In this document: in pieces, positions 7,776-15,433 of the stretch
How positions within the stretch are numbered: the stretch's first letter is position 1
Layout: every line of letters begins with the position of its first letter
Assembly: GCA_046046245.1 (NCBI GenBank)
Contig: JBJOKE010000013.1
Span: forward strand, 1 to 25,407
From: UBA4615 sp046046245
GTDB lineage: Bacteria > Pseudomonadota > Gammaproteobacteria > Burkholderiales > Burkholderiaceae_E
Direction: 5' to 3'
DNA: 25,407 nt
Translations under genes and position numbers: made by a program
Notes under the pieces: model-generated
Database searches by the model: none
Seen by the model: only the letters and a program-made list of their open reading frames with translations
What the model was told of the DNA's origin: nothing

Positions 7776-8885
7776 TCAGGTGCTCTCGCGGCGCGCTGCG
7801 AGCGCCTGCGTGATGGTGCGCGTCAGCTTCGACGCATAGTCGGGATCGGTCGCGTAGCCTGCGCGCTGCAGGTTCCGCGCGAAGCCCTCGATGCTGCCGC
7901 CGGCCTGGAGCACGGCCGCGTAGCGGGGGTTCTGCGCCATCAGCCGCGCCCAGTCGCCGAAGGCCTCCTCGTAGCTGCCGTAGGCGCGGAAGCGCTCGAC
8001 CGACTTCAGCGGCCGGCCGTCGACCCATTCGGTGGTGGTGGCGTCCACGGTGGCGCCCTTCCAGCCCGGACCGGCCTTGATGCCGAACAGGTTGTGCGCC
8101 GACCGACCGTCCCCGTGGCGGAGCTCCTGGCGACCCCAGCCGGACTCGAGCGCGGCCTGGCCGACGATGAAGCCGGCCGGCACGCCGGTGGCGCGCTCGG
8201 CCTGCTCGGCGGCGCCCCACATGCGGTCGACGAAGGCACGGGCCGAGGGCGAGCGCGGCGCGTCGGCGGACGGCAGCGCGCCCGGTCCGACTGCGGGCGG
8301 GCCCGGCGGCGGCTCGACGGCCTCGCGCGGGGCGGCCGCGCGCACCCGTGCCGCCGCCGCCGCGGCGGCCTGCGCCGCCCGCTGCAGGCCGGAGGGGAAG
8401 AGCGATGGTTCGTCGACGCCGTCCGCCAGGGCGGGATCGGCAGGGTCCTGCGCGAGCAGCGCGCGGGCCAGCGCGTCGGCGCGGCCGAGCGAGGAGCCGA
8501 AGGCGGGCGGCGCGGCCGACGCGGAAGCGGGCACGGCGCCGGGCAGCACGGGGGACGCGGCGCGATCGCTGGTCGACTCGGCGTCGTCGAGCTTCATCGC
8601 ACGCGTCAGCTGGCGCGCGATCATCTCGGACAGCCCGCCGGGGCGCCCCGTCATCGCCTGCGCGAACTGGGTGTCGAGCAGGCCCTGGTACACGTCGGCA
8701 CCCGGGCCCTCGAGCATCCCGCTCCTGGGCACCGCGTCGCGCATGCTCTTCAGGACCATCTGCATGAACAAGGCCTCGAACTGCGTGGCCGCCTGGCGGA
8801 CCGCGCCCTTCGGGTCCTTCGACGCATCGGTCTTGAGCGCGTCGAGCGAACGACCGTCGGACGCGAGCGAACCGGGCACCCGCAT
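7776..8885 (-). CDS. flgJ: FlgJ: rod cap fused to peptidoglycan hydrolase
   Basis: This two-domain protein caps the growing rod and opens the peptidoglycan for it. The product is 369 aa against 313 in enterobacteria. Residues about 25-100 are the rod-binding domain (QAATQFEALFMQMVLKSMRD, then GGLSEMIARQL). Residues about 105-210 are a long Ala/Pro-rich linker with a run of seven Ala. Residues about 212-369 are the GH73-type glucosaminidase domain with the motif GQAALESGWGR, whose Glu247 is the expected catalytic acid, followed by HNLFGIKAGPGWKG and YGSYEEAFGDWARLM. The ATG at 8885 lies two bases after the flgI stop and yields the family N-terminus, although the frame is open far upstream. The complete dual-domain form is typical of beta- and gammaproteobacteria. 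Confidence 0.95.
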   Translation of the reverse strand: MRVPGSLASDGRSLDALKTDASKDPKGAVRQAATQFEALFMQMVLKSMRDAVPRSGMLEGPGADVYQGLLDTQFAQAMTGRPGGLSEMIARQLTRAMKLDDAESTSDRAASPVLPGAVPASASAAPPAFGSSLGRADALARALLAQDPADPALADGVDEPSLFPSGLQRAAQAAAAAAARVRAAAPREAVEPPPGPPAVGPGALPSADAPRSPSARAFVDRMWGAAEQAERATGVPAGFIVGQAALESGWGRQELRHGDGRSAHNLFGIKAGPGWKGATVDATTTEWVDGRPLKSVERFRAYGSYEEAFGDWARLMAQNPRYAAVLQAGGSIEGFARNLQRAGYATDPDYASKLTRTITQALAARREST

Positions 8886-8887
8886 CT

Positions 8888-10090
8888 CTAGATGATCTCC
8901 AGTTCCGCCTTCAGGGAGCCCGCGGCCTTGAGCGCCTGCAGGATCGCGATCAGATCCTGCGCGGTCGCGCCCAGGCCGTTGAGCGCCTTGACGACGTCGG
9001 CCAGCTTGGCGCCCGACTCCAGCATCATCAGCGCCGCCCCGTCCTGCTTGATCGTGATATCGGCCTTTTCCGCCTGGACTGTAGCGCCCTGCGAGAACGC
9101 GCCCGGCTGGCTGATCACAGGGGTCGTGGAGATGGAGACCGACAGGTTGCCGTGCGCCACCGCCGACGGCGACAGGGTCACCGACTGGTTCATCACCACC
9201 GAGCCGGTCCGCGCGTTGACGATCACCTTGGCCGGCGGCGTCACCGCCTGGACGTCGATGTTCTCGAGCTGCGACATGAACGCGACCCGCTGTTCGGCCG
9301 GCGGCAGCTTCACGCGGATCACCCGCGCGTCGACCGCCTGCGCGAGCGGCGCGCCGGCGCGGCGGTTGATCGCCTCGGCGACCAGGGTCGCCGCCGTGAA
9401 GTCGGTCGTCTTCAGCTCGAGCTGGATGGTCTCGTTGTCCAGCACCGCGTTCGGCACGATGCGCTCGACGGTCGCGCCGCCCGGCACGCGGCCCGCGCTC
9501 AGGTGGTTGATCTGCACCTTGCTGCCCGCGGCCGAGGCCCCGGCGCCGCCCACGACCACGTTGCCCTGCGCCATCGCGTAGATCATCCCGTCCGTGCCCT
9601 TCAGCGGCGTGAGCAGCAGCGTGCCGCCGCGCAGGCTCTTCGCGTTGCCGATCGAGGACACCGTCACGTCGATCGGCTGGCCGGGCTGCGCATAGGCGGG
9701 CAGCTGGGCGGTGACCATCACCGCGGCGGTGTTCTTCAGCTGCGGATTGACGCCCGGCGGCAGCGTGATGCCAAGGTTCTGCAGCATCGTGCCCAGGCTC
9801 TGCGTGGTGAACGGCGCCTGCGTCGTCTGGTCGCCGCTGCCGTCCAGGCCCACCACCAGGCCGTAGCCGATCAGCTGGTTGGTCCGCACGCCCTGGACGG
9901 TCGCGAGGTCCTTGATCCGCTCGGCCTGCGCCGGGCGCAGGCCCCCCGCGATCGCCAGCAGCACGATGGCCGCGAGCAGCTGACGCTTCGTCGGACGCGC
10001 GAGGCGCAGCGTGCGCGCCAGCGGCGCGAGCACGACCGAGGGCGAGAGGACGGCGAGGGCGAGCAGGATCATCGCGGAGGCGCCGCTCAC
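8888..10090 (-). CDS. flgI: Flagellar P-ring protein FlgI
   Basis: FlgI forms the periplasmic P-ring, the bushing in the peptidoglycan layer. FlgA assists its assembly. The mature protein is unmistakable from ERIKDLATVQGVRTNQLIGYG (residue 57) through GLDGSGDQTTQAPFTTQSL to the C-terminal LNGLGATAQDLIAILQALKAAG. A Sec signal peptide ends in RPAQA just before Glu57. The listed start is a GTG at 10090 overlapping the flgH stop in a GTGA arrangement, which gives 400 aa and an unusual second hydrophobic stretch ahead of the signal peptide. Alternatives are ATG at 10072 (residue 7) or GTG at 10033 (residue 20). The last would give a conventional signal peptide of about 37 residues with five basic residues before the core. 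Function is certain, the start is not. Confidence 0.94.
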   Translation of the reverse strand: MSGASAMILLALAVLSPSVVLAPLARTLRLARPTKRQLLAAIVLLAIAGGLRPAQAERIKDLATVQGVRTNQLIGYGLVVGLDGSGDQTTQAPFTTQSLGTMLQNLGITLPPGVNPQLKNTAAVMVTAQLPAYAQPGQPIDVTVSSIGNAKSLRGGTLLLTPLKGTDGMIYAMAQGNVVVGGAGASAAGSKVQINHLSAGRVPGGATVERIVPNAVLDNETIQLELKTTDFTAATLVAEAINRRAGAPLAQAVDARVIRVKLPPAEQRVAFMSQLENIDVQAVTPPAKVIVNARTGSVVMNQSVTLSPSAVAHGNLSVSISTTPVISQPGAFSQGATVQAEKADITIKQDGAALMMLESGAKLADVVKALNGLGATAQDLIAILQALKAAGSLKAELEII

Positions 10091-10782
10091 AGCGGCGAGT
10101 AGCTGAAGAAGAAACGCTGCAGCCAGCCGACGGTCTGCGCGCGGTCGATGTCGCCCTTGCCGCGGAACTGCACGCGGACATCGGCGATCTGCGTCGAGAC
10201 GATCGTGTTGCCCGGCCGGATGAAGCGCGGGTCGACGATCCCGGAGAAGCGCAGCGAGTCGACCGTCTGGTTCACGCCGACCTGCTTCTCGCCGACGATC
10301 AGCAGGTTGCCGTTGGGCAGCACCTCGGCCACCGTCGCGGTGATCGTGCCGGTGAACACGTTGTTGCTGCCGCTCTCGCCCTTCGCGCTCGAGTCGTTGG
10401 TCGAGGTGGCGCCGACCTTCGCCCGAGGCAGGGCCGGCGTGGTCACGAACGGCAGCGCGGCGATCGACGCGTCGATCTTGCCCTCGCGGTTGACCGAGGT
10501 CTGCGAGCTCTGCCGGGCGGTCGTGTTCTCCTGGATCTGCACGGTCAGCAGGTCGCCGACCGCGCGCGCGCGGACGTTCTCGAACAGCGGCCGGTAGGCC
10601 TCGCCCTGGAAGATGGCGCCCGCGCTCGCCGGCGGCGCCTTCGCCACCGGCGGGATCACCGGTGCGGGCGGCATCTCCACCACGTGCACCTGCGGCGCCT
10701 TCAGGTCGGCGCAGGCGGCGAGCAGCAGCGCCGACGCGAGGGCGGCGGCGCGGGCGGCACGCGGGAACGGCGACGTCGTCAT
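10087..10782 (-). CDS. flgH: Flagellar L-ring lipoprotein FlgH
   Basis: FlgH forms the outer-membrane L-ring around the rod. The product is 231 aa, the usual size. The signal peptide ends in a lipobox, LAAC, with the lipidated cysteine at residue 24. Conserved mature motifs are PLFENVRARAVGDLLTVQIQENTTA, then NVFTGTITATVAEVLPNGNLLIVGEKQV, FSGIVDPRFI and the C-terminal GWLQRFFFSYSPL. The ATG at 10782 is preceded by GAGGG and lies 8 bp after the flgG stop; the long upstream extension of the frame is not part of the gene. Its TGA overlaps the proposed GTG start of flgI, which suggests translational coupling of the two ring proteins. Confidence 0.96.
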   Translation of the reverse strand: MTTSPFPRAARAAALASALLLAACADLKAPQVHVVEMPPAPVIPPVAKAPPASAGAIFQGEAYRPLFENVRARAVGDLLTVQIQENTTARQSSQTSVNREGKIDASIAALPFVTTPALPRAKVGATSTNDSSAKGESGSNNVFTGTITATVAEVLPNGNLLIVGEKQVGVNQTVDSLRFSGIVDPRFIRPGNTIVSTQIADVRVQFRGKGDIDRAQTVGWLQRFFFSYSPL

Positions 10783-10790
10783 CGCGGCCC

Positions 10791-11573
10791 TCACAGCTGC
10801 GACAGGCGACCGAGCATCTGGTCGGACGTCTGGATCGCCTTCGAGTTGATCTCGTAGGCCCGCTGCGTCTGGATCATGGACACCAGCTCCTCGACGACGT
10901 TGACGTTCGAGGTCTCGACGTAGCCCTGGCTGATCCCGCCGTGGCCGTTCAGACCGGGCGTGCCGACGGTCGGCGTGCCCGACGCGTTGGTCTCGCGGAA
11001 CAGGTTCTGGCCGAGCGGATCGAGGCCTGCCGGGTTCACGAAGGTCGCGGTCTGGATCTGGCCGACCTGGGTCGGCGCGGTGTTGCCCGGCGTCAGCGCG
11101 GTCACGATGCCGTCCGCGCCGATGGTCACCGCGGTCGAGTTCGCCGGCAGGGTGATCGGCGGCGACAGCGGATAGCCGTTGGCCGTCACCATCTGGCCCT
11201 GCGCGTCGACCTTCAGCGAGCCGTCCCGGGTGTAGGCGATCGTGCCGTCGGGCATCGTCACCTGCAGGAAGCCGTTGCCGTTGACCGCGAGGTCGAGCGG
11301 ATTCTCGGTCTTGTTCAGGTTGCCCTGCGTGAACAGTCGGCTGGTGCCGACCGGCCGCACGCCGGTGCCGAGCTGCAGCCCGGTGGGCAGCGTGTTCTGC
11401 TGCGTCTCGGCGGCGCCCGACTGGCGCAGGTTCTGGTAGAGCAGGTCCTCGAACTGGACGGTGGCCTTCTTGTAGCCGTTCGTGCCGACGTTGGCGAGGT
11501 TGTGCGAGATCGAGTCGAGCTGCATCTGCTGCGCGTCGAGCCCGGTCTTGGAGATCCACAGGGATCGGATCAT
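10791..11573 (-). CDS. flgG: Distal rod protein FlgG
   Basis: FlgG is the major component of the distal rod, which crosses the periplasm through the P- and L-rings. The product is exactly 260 aa, the standard length. The N-terminal rod motif is present (GLDAQQMQLDSISHNLANVG, followed by TNGYKKA), as is the C-terminal helix (SNVNVVEELVSMIQTQRAYEINSKAIQTSDQM). An AAGGA site precedes the ATG. It is 17 bp downstream of flgF and 8 bp upstream of flgH in the operon. Nothing unusual is visible. Confidence 0.97.
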   Translation of the reverse strand: MIRSLWISKTGLDAQQMQLDSISHNLANVGTNGYKKATVQFEDLLYQNLRQSGAAETQQNTLPTGLQLGTGVRPVGTSRLFTQGNLNKTENPLDLAVNGNGFLQVTMPDGTIAYTRDGSLKVDAQGQMVTANGYPLSPPITLPANSTAVTIGADGIVTALTPGNTAPTQVGQIQTATFVNPAGLDPLGQNLFRETNASGTPTVGTPGLNGHGGISQGYVETSNVNVVEELVSMIQTQRAYEINSKAIQTSDQMLGRLSQL

Positions 11574-11590
11574 GGCGGCGTTCCTTCCGT

Positions 11591-12325
11591 TCAGCCGTTG
11601 GGCGCCAGCAGCTTCGAGGCGCGCTGCTCGTTGCCCTCTGCGGTCTGGAGCATCTTCATCTGCATCTCGAACTGCCGCGCGGCGGCGATCATCCCGACCA
11701 TCGATTCGACCGGGTTCACGTTGCTGCCCTCGACCGCGCCCGCGACGACGCGCACCGCGGGGTCGGGCGGCAGGGGGTCGCCGCCGGGGCCGCGCATCAG
11801 GCCGTCGGCCCCCTTGCGCAGTTCGCCCGGGGGCGCGTTCACCAGCTTGATCTGGCCGACCGGCGTCGGCGGCGTCGTGCCCTGCTTCGCCGTCACGGTG
11901 CCGTCGGTGCCGATCGTCACCTCGGCGCCCTGCGGCACCACGATCGGTCCGCCGTCGCCCACCACCGGGAGGCCCGACTTCGTCTGCAGCGTGCCGTCGG
12001 CCGACAGCTCGAGACTGCCGGCGCGCGTGTAGGCCTCGTTGCCGTCGAGTCCCTGGACCGCGATCCAGCCGGATCCGCGGACCGCCACGTCGAGGCCGCG
12101 CCCGGTCCGGGTCAGCGGCCCTTCGGCGGCATCGAAGCCCGCGGTCGCCTCGAGCGCGTGCACGCGCGTCGGCGTGCCCTGCCCCTGCACCGGCACCGCG
12201 CGGAAGGCGGTGAGGTCGGCGCGGAAGCCGTCGGTGCTGGCGTTCGCGAGGTTGTTGGCGAGCGCGTCCTGGCGCGCCATCGTCGCCTTGGCGCCCGACA
12301 TCGCGGTGTAGATCAGGCGGTCCAC
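11591..12325 (-). CDS. flgF: Proximal rod protein FlgF
   Basis: FlgF is one of the proximal rod subunits. The product is 244 aa (251 in enterobacteria). The N-terminal sequence DRLIYTAMSGAKATMARQD with ALANNLANASTDGFRADL is diagnostic, and the C-terminal part EGSNVNPVESMVGMIAAARQFEMQMKML is the usual rod/hook helix. The start is a GTG at 12325 preceded by CCGGAGGCCTGA, a strong Shine-Dalgarno; this gives the exact family N-terminus, so the GTG is well supported. It is separated from flgE by 31 bp. Confidence 0.96.
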   Translation of the reverse strand: MDRLIYTAMSGAKATMARQDALANNLANASTDGFRADLTAFRAVPVQGQGTPTRVHALEATAGFDAAEGPLTRTGRGLDVAVRGSGWIAVQGLDGNEAYTRAGSLELSADGTLQTKSGLPVVGDGGPIVVPQGAEVTIGTDGTVTAKQGTTPPTPVGQIKLVNAPPGELRKGADGLMRGPGGDPLPPDPAVRVVAGAVEGSNVNPVESMVGMIAAARQFEMQMKMLQTAEGNEQRASKLLAPNG

Positions 12326-12356
12326 TCAGGCCTCCGGTCGGTTCCTGCCGAAGTCG

Positions 12357-13568
12357 TCAACGCAGGTTGACGATCGTCTGCAGCAGCTGGTCGTGCGTCT
12401 TGATCGTCTGCGCGTTGGCCTGGTAGACCCGCTGCGCGGTGATCATGCTGACCAGTTCGGCCGTCAGGTCGACGTTCGAGTTCTCGACCGAGCCGGCCTC
12501 GAGCGAGCCCAGGATGCCGCTGCCCGGCGCGCCGAGCGTCGGCTGACCGGCGCCGGCGCCCTCGACCCAGGCGTTGTTGCCCAGCGGCACCAGGCCCTGC
12601 GGGTTCACGAAGTTCGCGAGCACGATCTGGCCCTGGGGACGGGTCTGGCCGTTCGAGTAGCGGCCGATCAGCGTGCCCGAGTCGTCGGCGGTGAAGCCCG
12701 ACAGCCGGCCGGTGCCGTAGCCGTCCTGGGTGATCTCGGTCGTCGCGAAGGTCGCGCCGAACTGCGTCGCGCCGGTCAGGTTGACGCCGAAGGACATGGT
12801 GCTGCCGGCATCGGCCCCGACCGGGATCGTCAGGTTGAACGGGCCGGTCGGCGAGGTCACCGTGCCGCCGGTGTTGAAGTTCAGCGTCGCGGCGACGCCG
12901 GCCACGTCGGTGCCGTCGGCTGCGGCCCGCACCTCCCAGGTGTTGCCGGCGGTCTTACGGTAGAACAGCGTCACCTGGTGGTCGCGACCGAGCGAGTCGT
13001 AGACGGTCATCGACATCGCGCTGTGGTAGGTCTTCGGGTTGCTCGAGTCGAACGGGAGGGTGATCGGCGTATCGCGCGCGTCGAGGTTCAGCTGTGCGCG
13101 CGCGAGGGCGGTCGGCTTCGGCGAGATGTCGGCGGTGCTGATCCGGAGCTCGGTCGGCGTGCCGTTGCTGACGGTGCCGACCGCGTCGATCTGGTAGCCG
13201 GTCAGCCGCGCGCCCTGCGCCGTCACGATGTACCCGTCCTTGTCCATCCGGAACTGGCCGTTGCGGGTGTACTGGATGGCGCCCTCGAGCGACGTGCGGA
13301 AGAAGCCGCGGCCGTTGATCGCCATGTCGAGCGGGTTCTGCGTCGAGACGATGTCTCCCTGCGTGAACTGCTGGGCGACGCTCGAGACCGCCACGCCGAT
13401 GCCGGTGGTCGCCGCCGACAGGCCGGTCAGCGAGTTCGCGTACATGTCGGCGAACTCCACCCGCGAGGACTTCGCGCCGATGGTGTTCGCATTGGCGACG
13501 TTGTTGCCGATCACGTCCAGGTTCTTGGCGGCGGCGCTGAGGCCGGACAGGCCGTGCTGGAAGCTCAT
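12357..13568 (-). CDS. flgE: Flagellar hook protein FlgE
   Basis: FlgE polymerises into the hook, the universal joint. The product is 403 aa, as in enterobacteria (402). The N-terminus (MSFQHGLSGLSAAAKNLDVI, then GNNVANANTIGAK) and the C-terminus (SNVDLTAELVSMITAQRVYQ, then THDQLLQTIVNL) are canonical. The middle holds the expected FlgE core, including GRGFF followed by a variable region with several Gly/Thr-rich beta stretches. AGGAG lies ten bases before the ATG. It follows flgD by 46 bp. Confidence 0.97.
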   Translation of the reverse strand: MSFQHGLSGLSAAAKNLDVIGNNVANANTIGAKSSRVEFADMYANSLTGLSAATTGIGVAVSSVAQQFTQGDIVSTQNPLDMAINGRGFFRTSLEGAIQYTRNGQFRMDKDGYIVTAQGARLTGYQIDAVGTVSNGTPTELRISTADISPKPTALARAQLNLDARDTPITLPFDSSNPKTYHSAMSMTVYDSLGRDHQVTLFYRKTAGNTWEVRAAADGTDVAGVAATLNFNTGGTVTSPTGPFNLTIPVGADAGSTMSFGVNLTGATQFGATFATTEITQDGYGTGRLSGFTADDSGTLIGRYSNGQTRPQGQIVLANFVNPQGLVPLGNNAWVEGAGAGQPTLGAPGSGILGSLEAGSVENSNVDLTAELVSMITAQRVYQANAQTIKTHDQLLQTIVNLR

Positions 13569-13614
13569 TCGGGGTGACTCCTGCCAGGGGGAAAGGGGTT
13601 CGGGGGCGGGCCGC

Positions 13615-14388
13615 TCAGAGGATGGCCTTGACGTCGTCGAGGCTGCGCGAGCCGAAGGGCCCGAGCTGCAGCGACACGCCGGCGGTGCCGCGCGTGACGG
13701 CCTGCACCGGCGCGGCGGCGAGCGTCGTCGCGCCGACCGCGTCGTTGCCGTTCACCGCGGTCACGCGGATCCTGTAGGCGCCCGGGGGCGCGGTGGTCGA
13801 GCCGGTCCGGCCGTCCCACTCGAAGGTCTGCAGGCCCGCCGGCAGCGCGCCGAGCGAGCGGCTGTCGACGACGCCGCCCTTGGCGTCGAGCACCTCGACC
13901 TCGACGCCGGTCGCGGCCGTACCGAGCTCGAAGCCCGCCTTCGCGGTGCCGTCCTTGGCCAGCGTCATCGTGTCGCCCTCGACGAGGACACTGCGGCCCA
14001 CCATCGAGGCGGCCTCGGTCGCGCTGCCGGCGGTGCTGCGCTCGACGAGCTTGGCGAGCTCGGTGTTCAGCTTGTCGATGCCCTTGACCGTGTTGATCTG
14101 GGCCATCTGCGACGTGATCTGCGCGTTGTCGGCCGGGTTCAGCGGATCCTGGTTCCTCATCTGGGCGACCAGCAGCTTCAGGAAGCGGTCCTCGGTCTCG
14201 TCGGCGCTGGCCGTGCCGCCGGTCTCCGACGCGGTGCCGGTGGCGGCGGCGCCGCTGCCGCGCAGCTGCGTCAGCAGCGCATCGAAGGTCGCCGCGCCGG
14301 TACCGCCGGCACCGGGCTTCGCGGCCGACGACGACGCCTGCGCGACCGTGGTCGCGGCCGAGGGACTCTGGGTGGCGGTGACGCTCAT
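13615..14388 (-). CDS. flgD: Hook-assembly scaffold FlgD
   Basis: FlgD is the cap on which hook subunits assemble. It is absent from the finished flagellum. The product is 257 aa (231 in E. coli), the extra residues being an Ala/Thr/Gly-rich N-terminal extension (about 1-65). The conserved scaffold motif EDRFLKLLVAQMRNQDPLNP lies at 67-86 and is followed by a QITSQMAQINTVKGI helix. The C-terminal half is beta-rich with a Tudor/FnIII-like section (FEWDGRTGSTTAPPGAYRIR). The ATG is preceded by GGAG. It lies 25 bp after flgC. Confidence 0.95.
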   Translation of the reverse strand: MSVTATQSPSAATTVAQASSSAAKPGAGGTGAATFDALLTQLRGSGAAATGTASETGGTASADETEDRFLKLLVAQMRNQDPLNPADNAQITSQMAQINTVKGIDKLNTELAKLVERSTAGSATEAASMVGRSVLVEGDTMTLAKDGTAKAGFELGTAATGVEVEVLDAKGGVVDSRSLGALPAGLQTFEWDGRTGSTTAPPGAYRIRVTAVNGNDAVGATTLAAAPVQAVTRGTAGVSLQLGPFGSRSLDDVKAIL

Positions 14389-14413
14389 CGATCGGACTCC
14401 GTGTGCGGGGCGG

Positions 14414-14818
14414 TCACGACTGGCCCATCTGCAGCGTCTTCTGCAGCAGCTGGCGCGCGGTGTTCATGACCTCGACGTTGTTCTGGTAGGAGCGCGACGC
14501 GGAGATCATGTTGACCATCTCCTCGACCACGTTCACGTTCGACTGGGTGATGTAGCCGGTCGCGTCGGCCATCGGATGACCGGGCTCGAAGACGCGCTTG
14601 GCCGGCGCCGTGTCCTCGACCACCGAGGCCACGCGCACGCCTGCGCCGCCGTCGGGCGTCGGCTGGCTCTGGAAGACCACCTGGCGCGCCTTGTAGCTCT
14701 GGCCGTCGGGACCGGCCACCGAGTCGGCGTTCGCCAGGTTGCTCGCGACCACGTTCAGGCGCTGGCTCTGGGCCGAGACGGCGCTGCCCGAGATGTTGAA
14801 GACCTTCATCAGCGACAT
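14414..14818 (-). CDS. flgC: Proximal rod protein FlgC
   Basis: FlgC is a proximal rod subunit. The start at 14818 gives 134 aa, exactly the E. coli length, and the family N-terminus MSLMKVFNISGSAVSAQSQR followed by LNVVASNLANADS. GGGAG lies nine bases upstream. A GTG at 14848 overlapping the flgB stop (GTGA) would add ten residues that no homologue needs, so I rejected it. The C-terminal helix SNVNVVEEMVNMISASRSYQ is canonical. Confidence 0.95.
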   Translation of the reverse strand: MSLMKVFNISGSAVSAQSQRLNVVASNLANADSVAGPDGQSYKARQVVFQSQPTPDGGAGVRVASVVEDTAPAKRVFEPGHPMADATGYITQSNVNVVEEMVNMISASRSYQNNVEVMNTARQLLQKTLQMGQS

Positions 14819-14844
14819 GGCGATGCTCCCGCGGATCGGTCCGC

Positions 14845-15270
14845 TCACTCGCCCCGGATCGCCGACAGCAGCGTCCGGACCGAGCCGTTGATGAAGCGCA
14901 GGCCCGCCTCGTAGCGAACCGCGTTGTCGGCGAAGTTCGCCCGCTCGCGGTCGAGGTCGACGGTGTTCGCGTCGACGCTCGGCTGCTCGGTCCGGCGGTA
15001 CTTCAGCGCGGTCGAGTCGATCCGCGCGCCACCGGCGGCCGGGCCGCCGAGGTGGCCGGCGTGGGTCGTGGCGACCGCCGGGGCCGCCGCCGCCTCGGGC
15101 TTCGTGCCGGTGGCCTCGGCGAGCGCGGACTTGAAGTCGAAGTCCCGGGCGGAGAAGCCGGGCGTGTCGGCGTTCGCGATGTTGCCGGCGATCACCTTCT
15201 GCCGCTCCGCGCGCAGCAGCAGCGCGCGACCGTGGAAATCGATCGACTCGGTCAGTCGGCTGGTGCTCAT
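14845..15270 (-). CDS. flgB: Proximal rod protein FlgB
   Basis: FlgB is the first gene of the rod-hook operon and a proximal rod subunit. The product is 141 aa (138 in E. coli). The start at 15270 gives MSTSRLTESIDFHGRALLLR and then the rod motif GNIANADTPGFSARDFDF. The C-terminal helix (DNAVRYEAGLRFINGSVRTLLSAIRG) is also typical. An Ala/Pro-rich stretch (EAAAAPAVATT, about residues 59-69) is in the middle. The frame stays open far upstream but crosses into the antisense of flgA. The gene is divergent from flgA, and the operon promoter should lie in the 163-bp gap between them. Confidence 0.95.
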   Translation of the reverse strand: MSTSRLTESIDFHGRALLLRAERQKVIAGNIANADTPGFSARDFDFKSALAEATGTKPEAAAAPAVATTHAGHLGGPAAGGARIDSTALKYRRTEQPSVDANTVDLDRERANFADNAVRYEAGLRFINGSVRTLLSAIRGE

Positions 15271-15317
15271 GTCGACGGGCTCCGGTCGGGGGTCATGGCC
15301 GCCATGGTCGCCGCGGT

Positions 15318-15342
15318 CCCGGGAACTTAAGGGCCGAAAAGC
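15318..15342 (-). promoter_or_regulatory. Candidate flgB-operon promoter element (sigma-28-like -35 region)
   Basis: Read on the minus strand, this 25-base block matches 21 of 25 bases of the block covering the flgM -35 region (16201-16225). It contains TCGGCCCTTAAGTTC, which also matches 13 of 15 bases upstream of flhB. It ends 48 bp before the flgB ATG. The sequence at the -10 place is poor: GCGACCAT with 11-nt spacing (3 of 8 against GCCGATAA) or GGCGACCA with 10-nt spacing (5 of 8). It is either a weak sigma-28 promoter or a site read by another factor. I see no convincing flgA promoter in the rest of 15271-15433. Confidence 0.45.
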
Positions 15343-15433
15343 GGCGCGCCGGGTCCGCTGATCGGCCTGCGGCACGCCGGGCCCGCGCGTAGGCTCGCCC
15401 TCGTCACCCTCCCTCCGAGAGAGCCTTCGCCCG

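Noticed and set aside
5864..7813. 649-codon plus-strand open frame opposite flgK
   Set aside because: Covers flgK exactly on the other strand and has no recognisable motif or ribosome binding site.
14819..14848. GTG start for flgC overlapping the flgB stop
   Set aside because: It would add ten residues absent from the family; the ATG at 14818 has a good ribosome binding site and gives the exact family length.
15333..15340. GCCGAAAA on +, 7 of 8 to the sigma-28 -10, upstream of flgA
   Set aside because: The octamer 11 bases upstream (15314-15321) has no similarity to the -35 consensus. The string is part of the minus-strand flgB element.
15355..15382. GGCACG followed by CCGGGCCCGC upstream of flgA as a sigma-54 (-24/-12) site
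   Set aside because: The GGCAC part fits, but the -12 element lacks the TTGC core; a chance match in GC-rich DNA.
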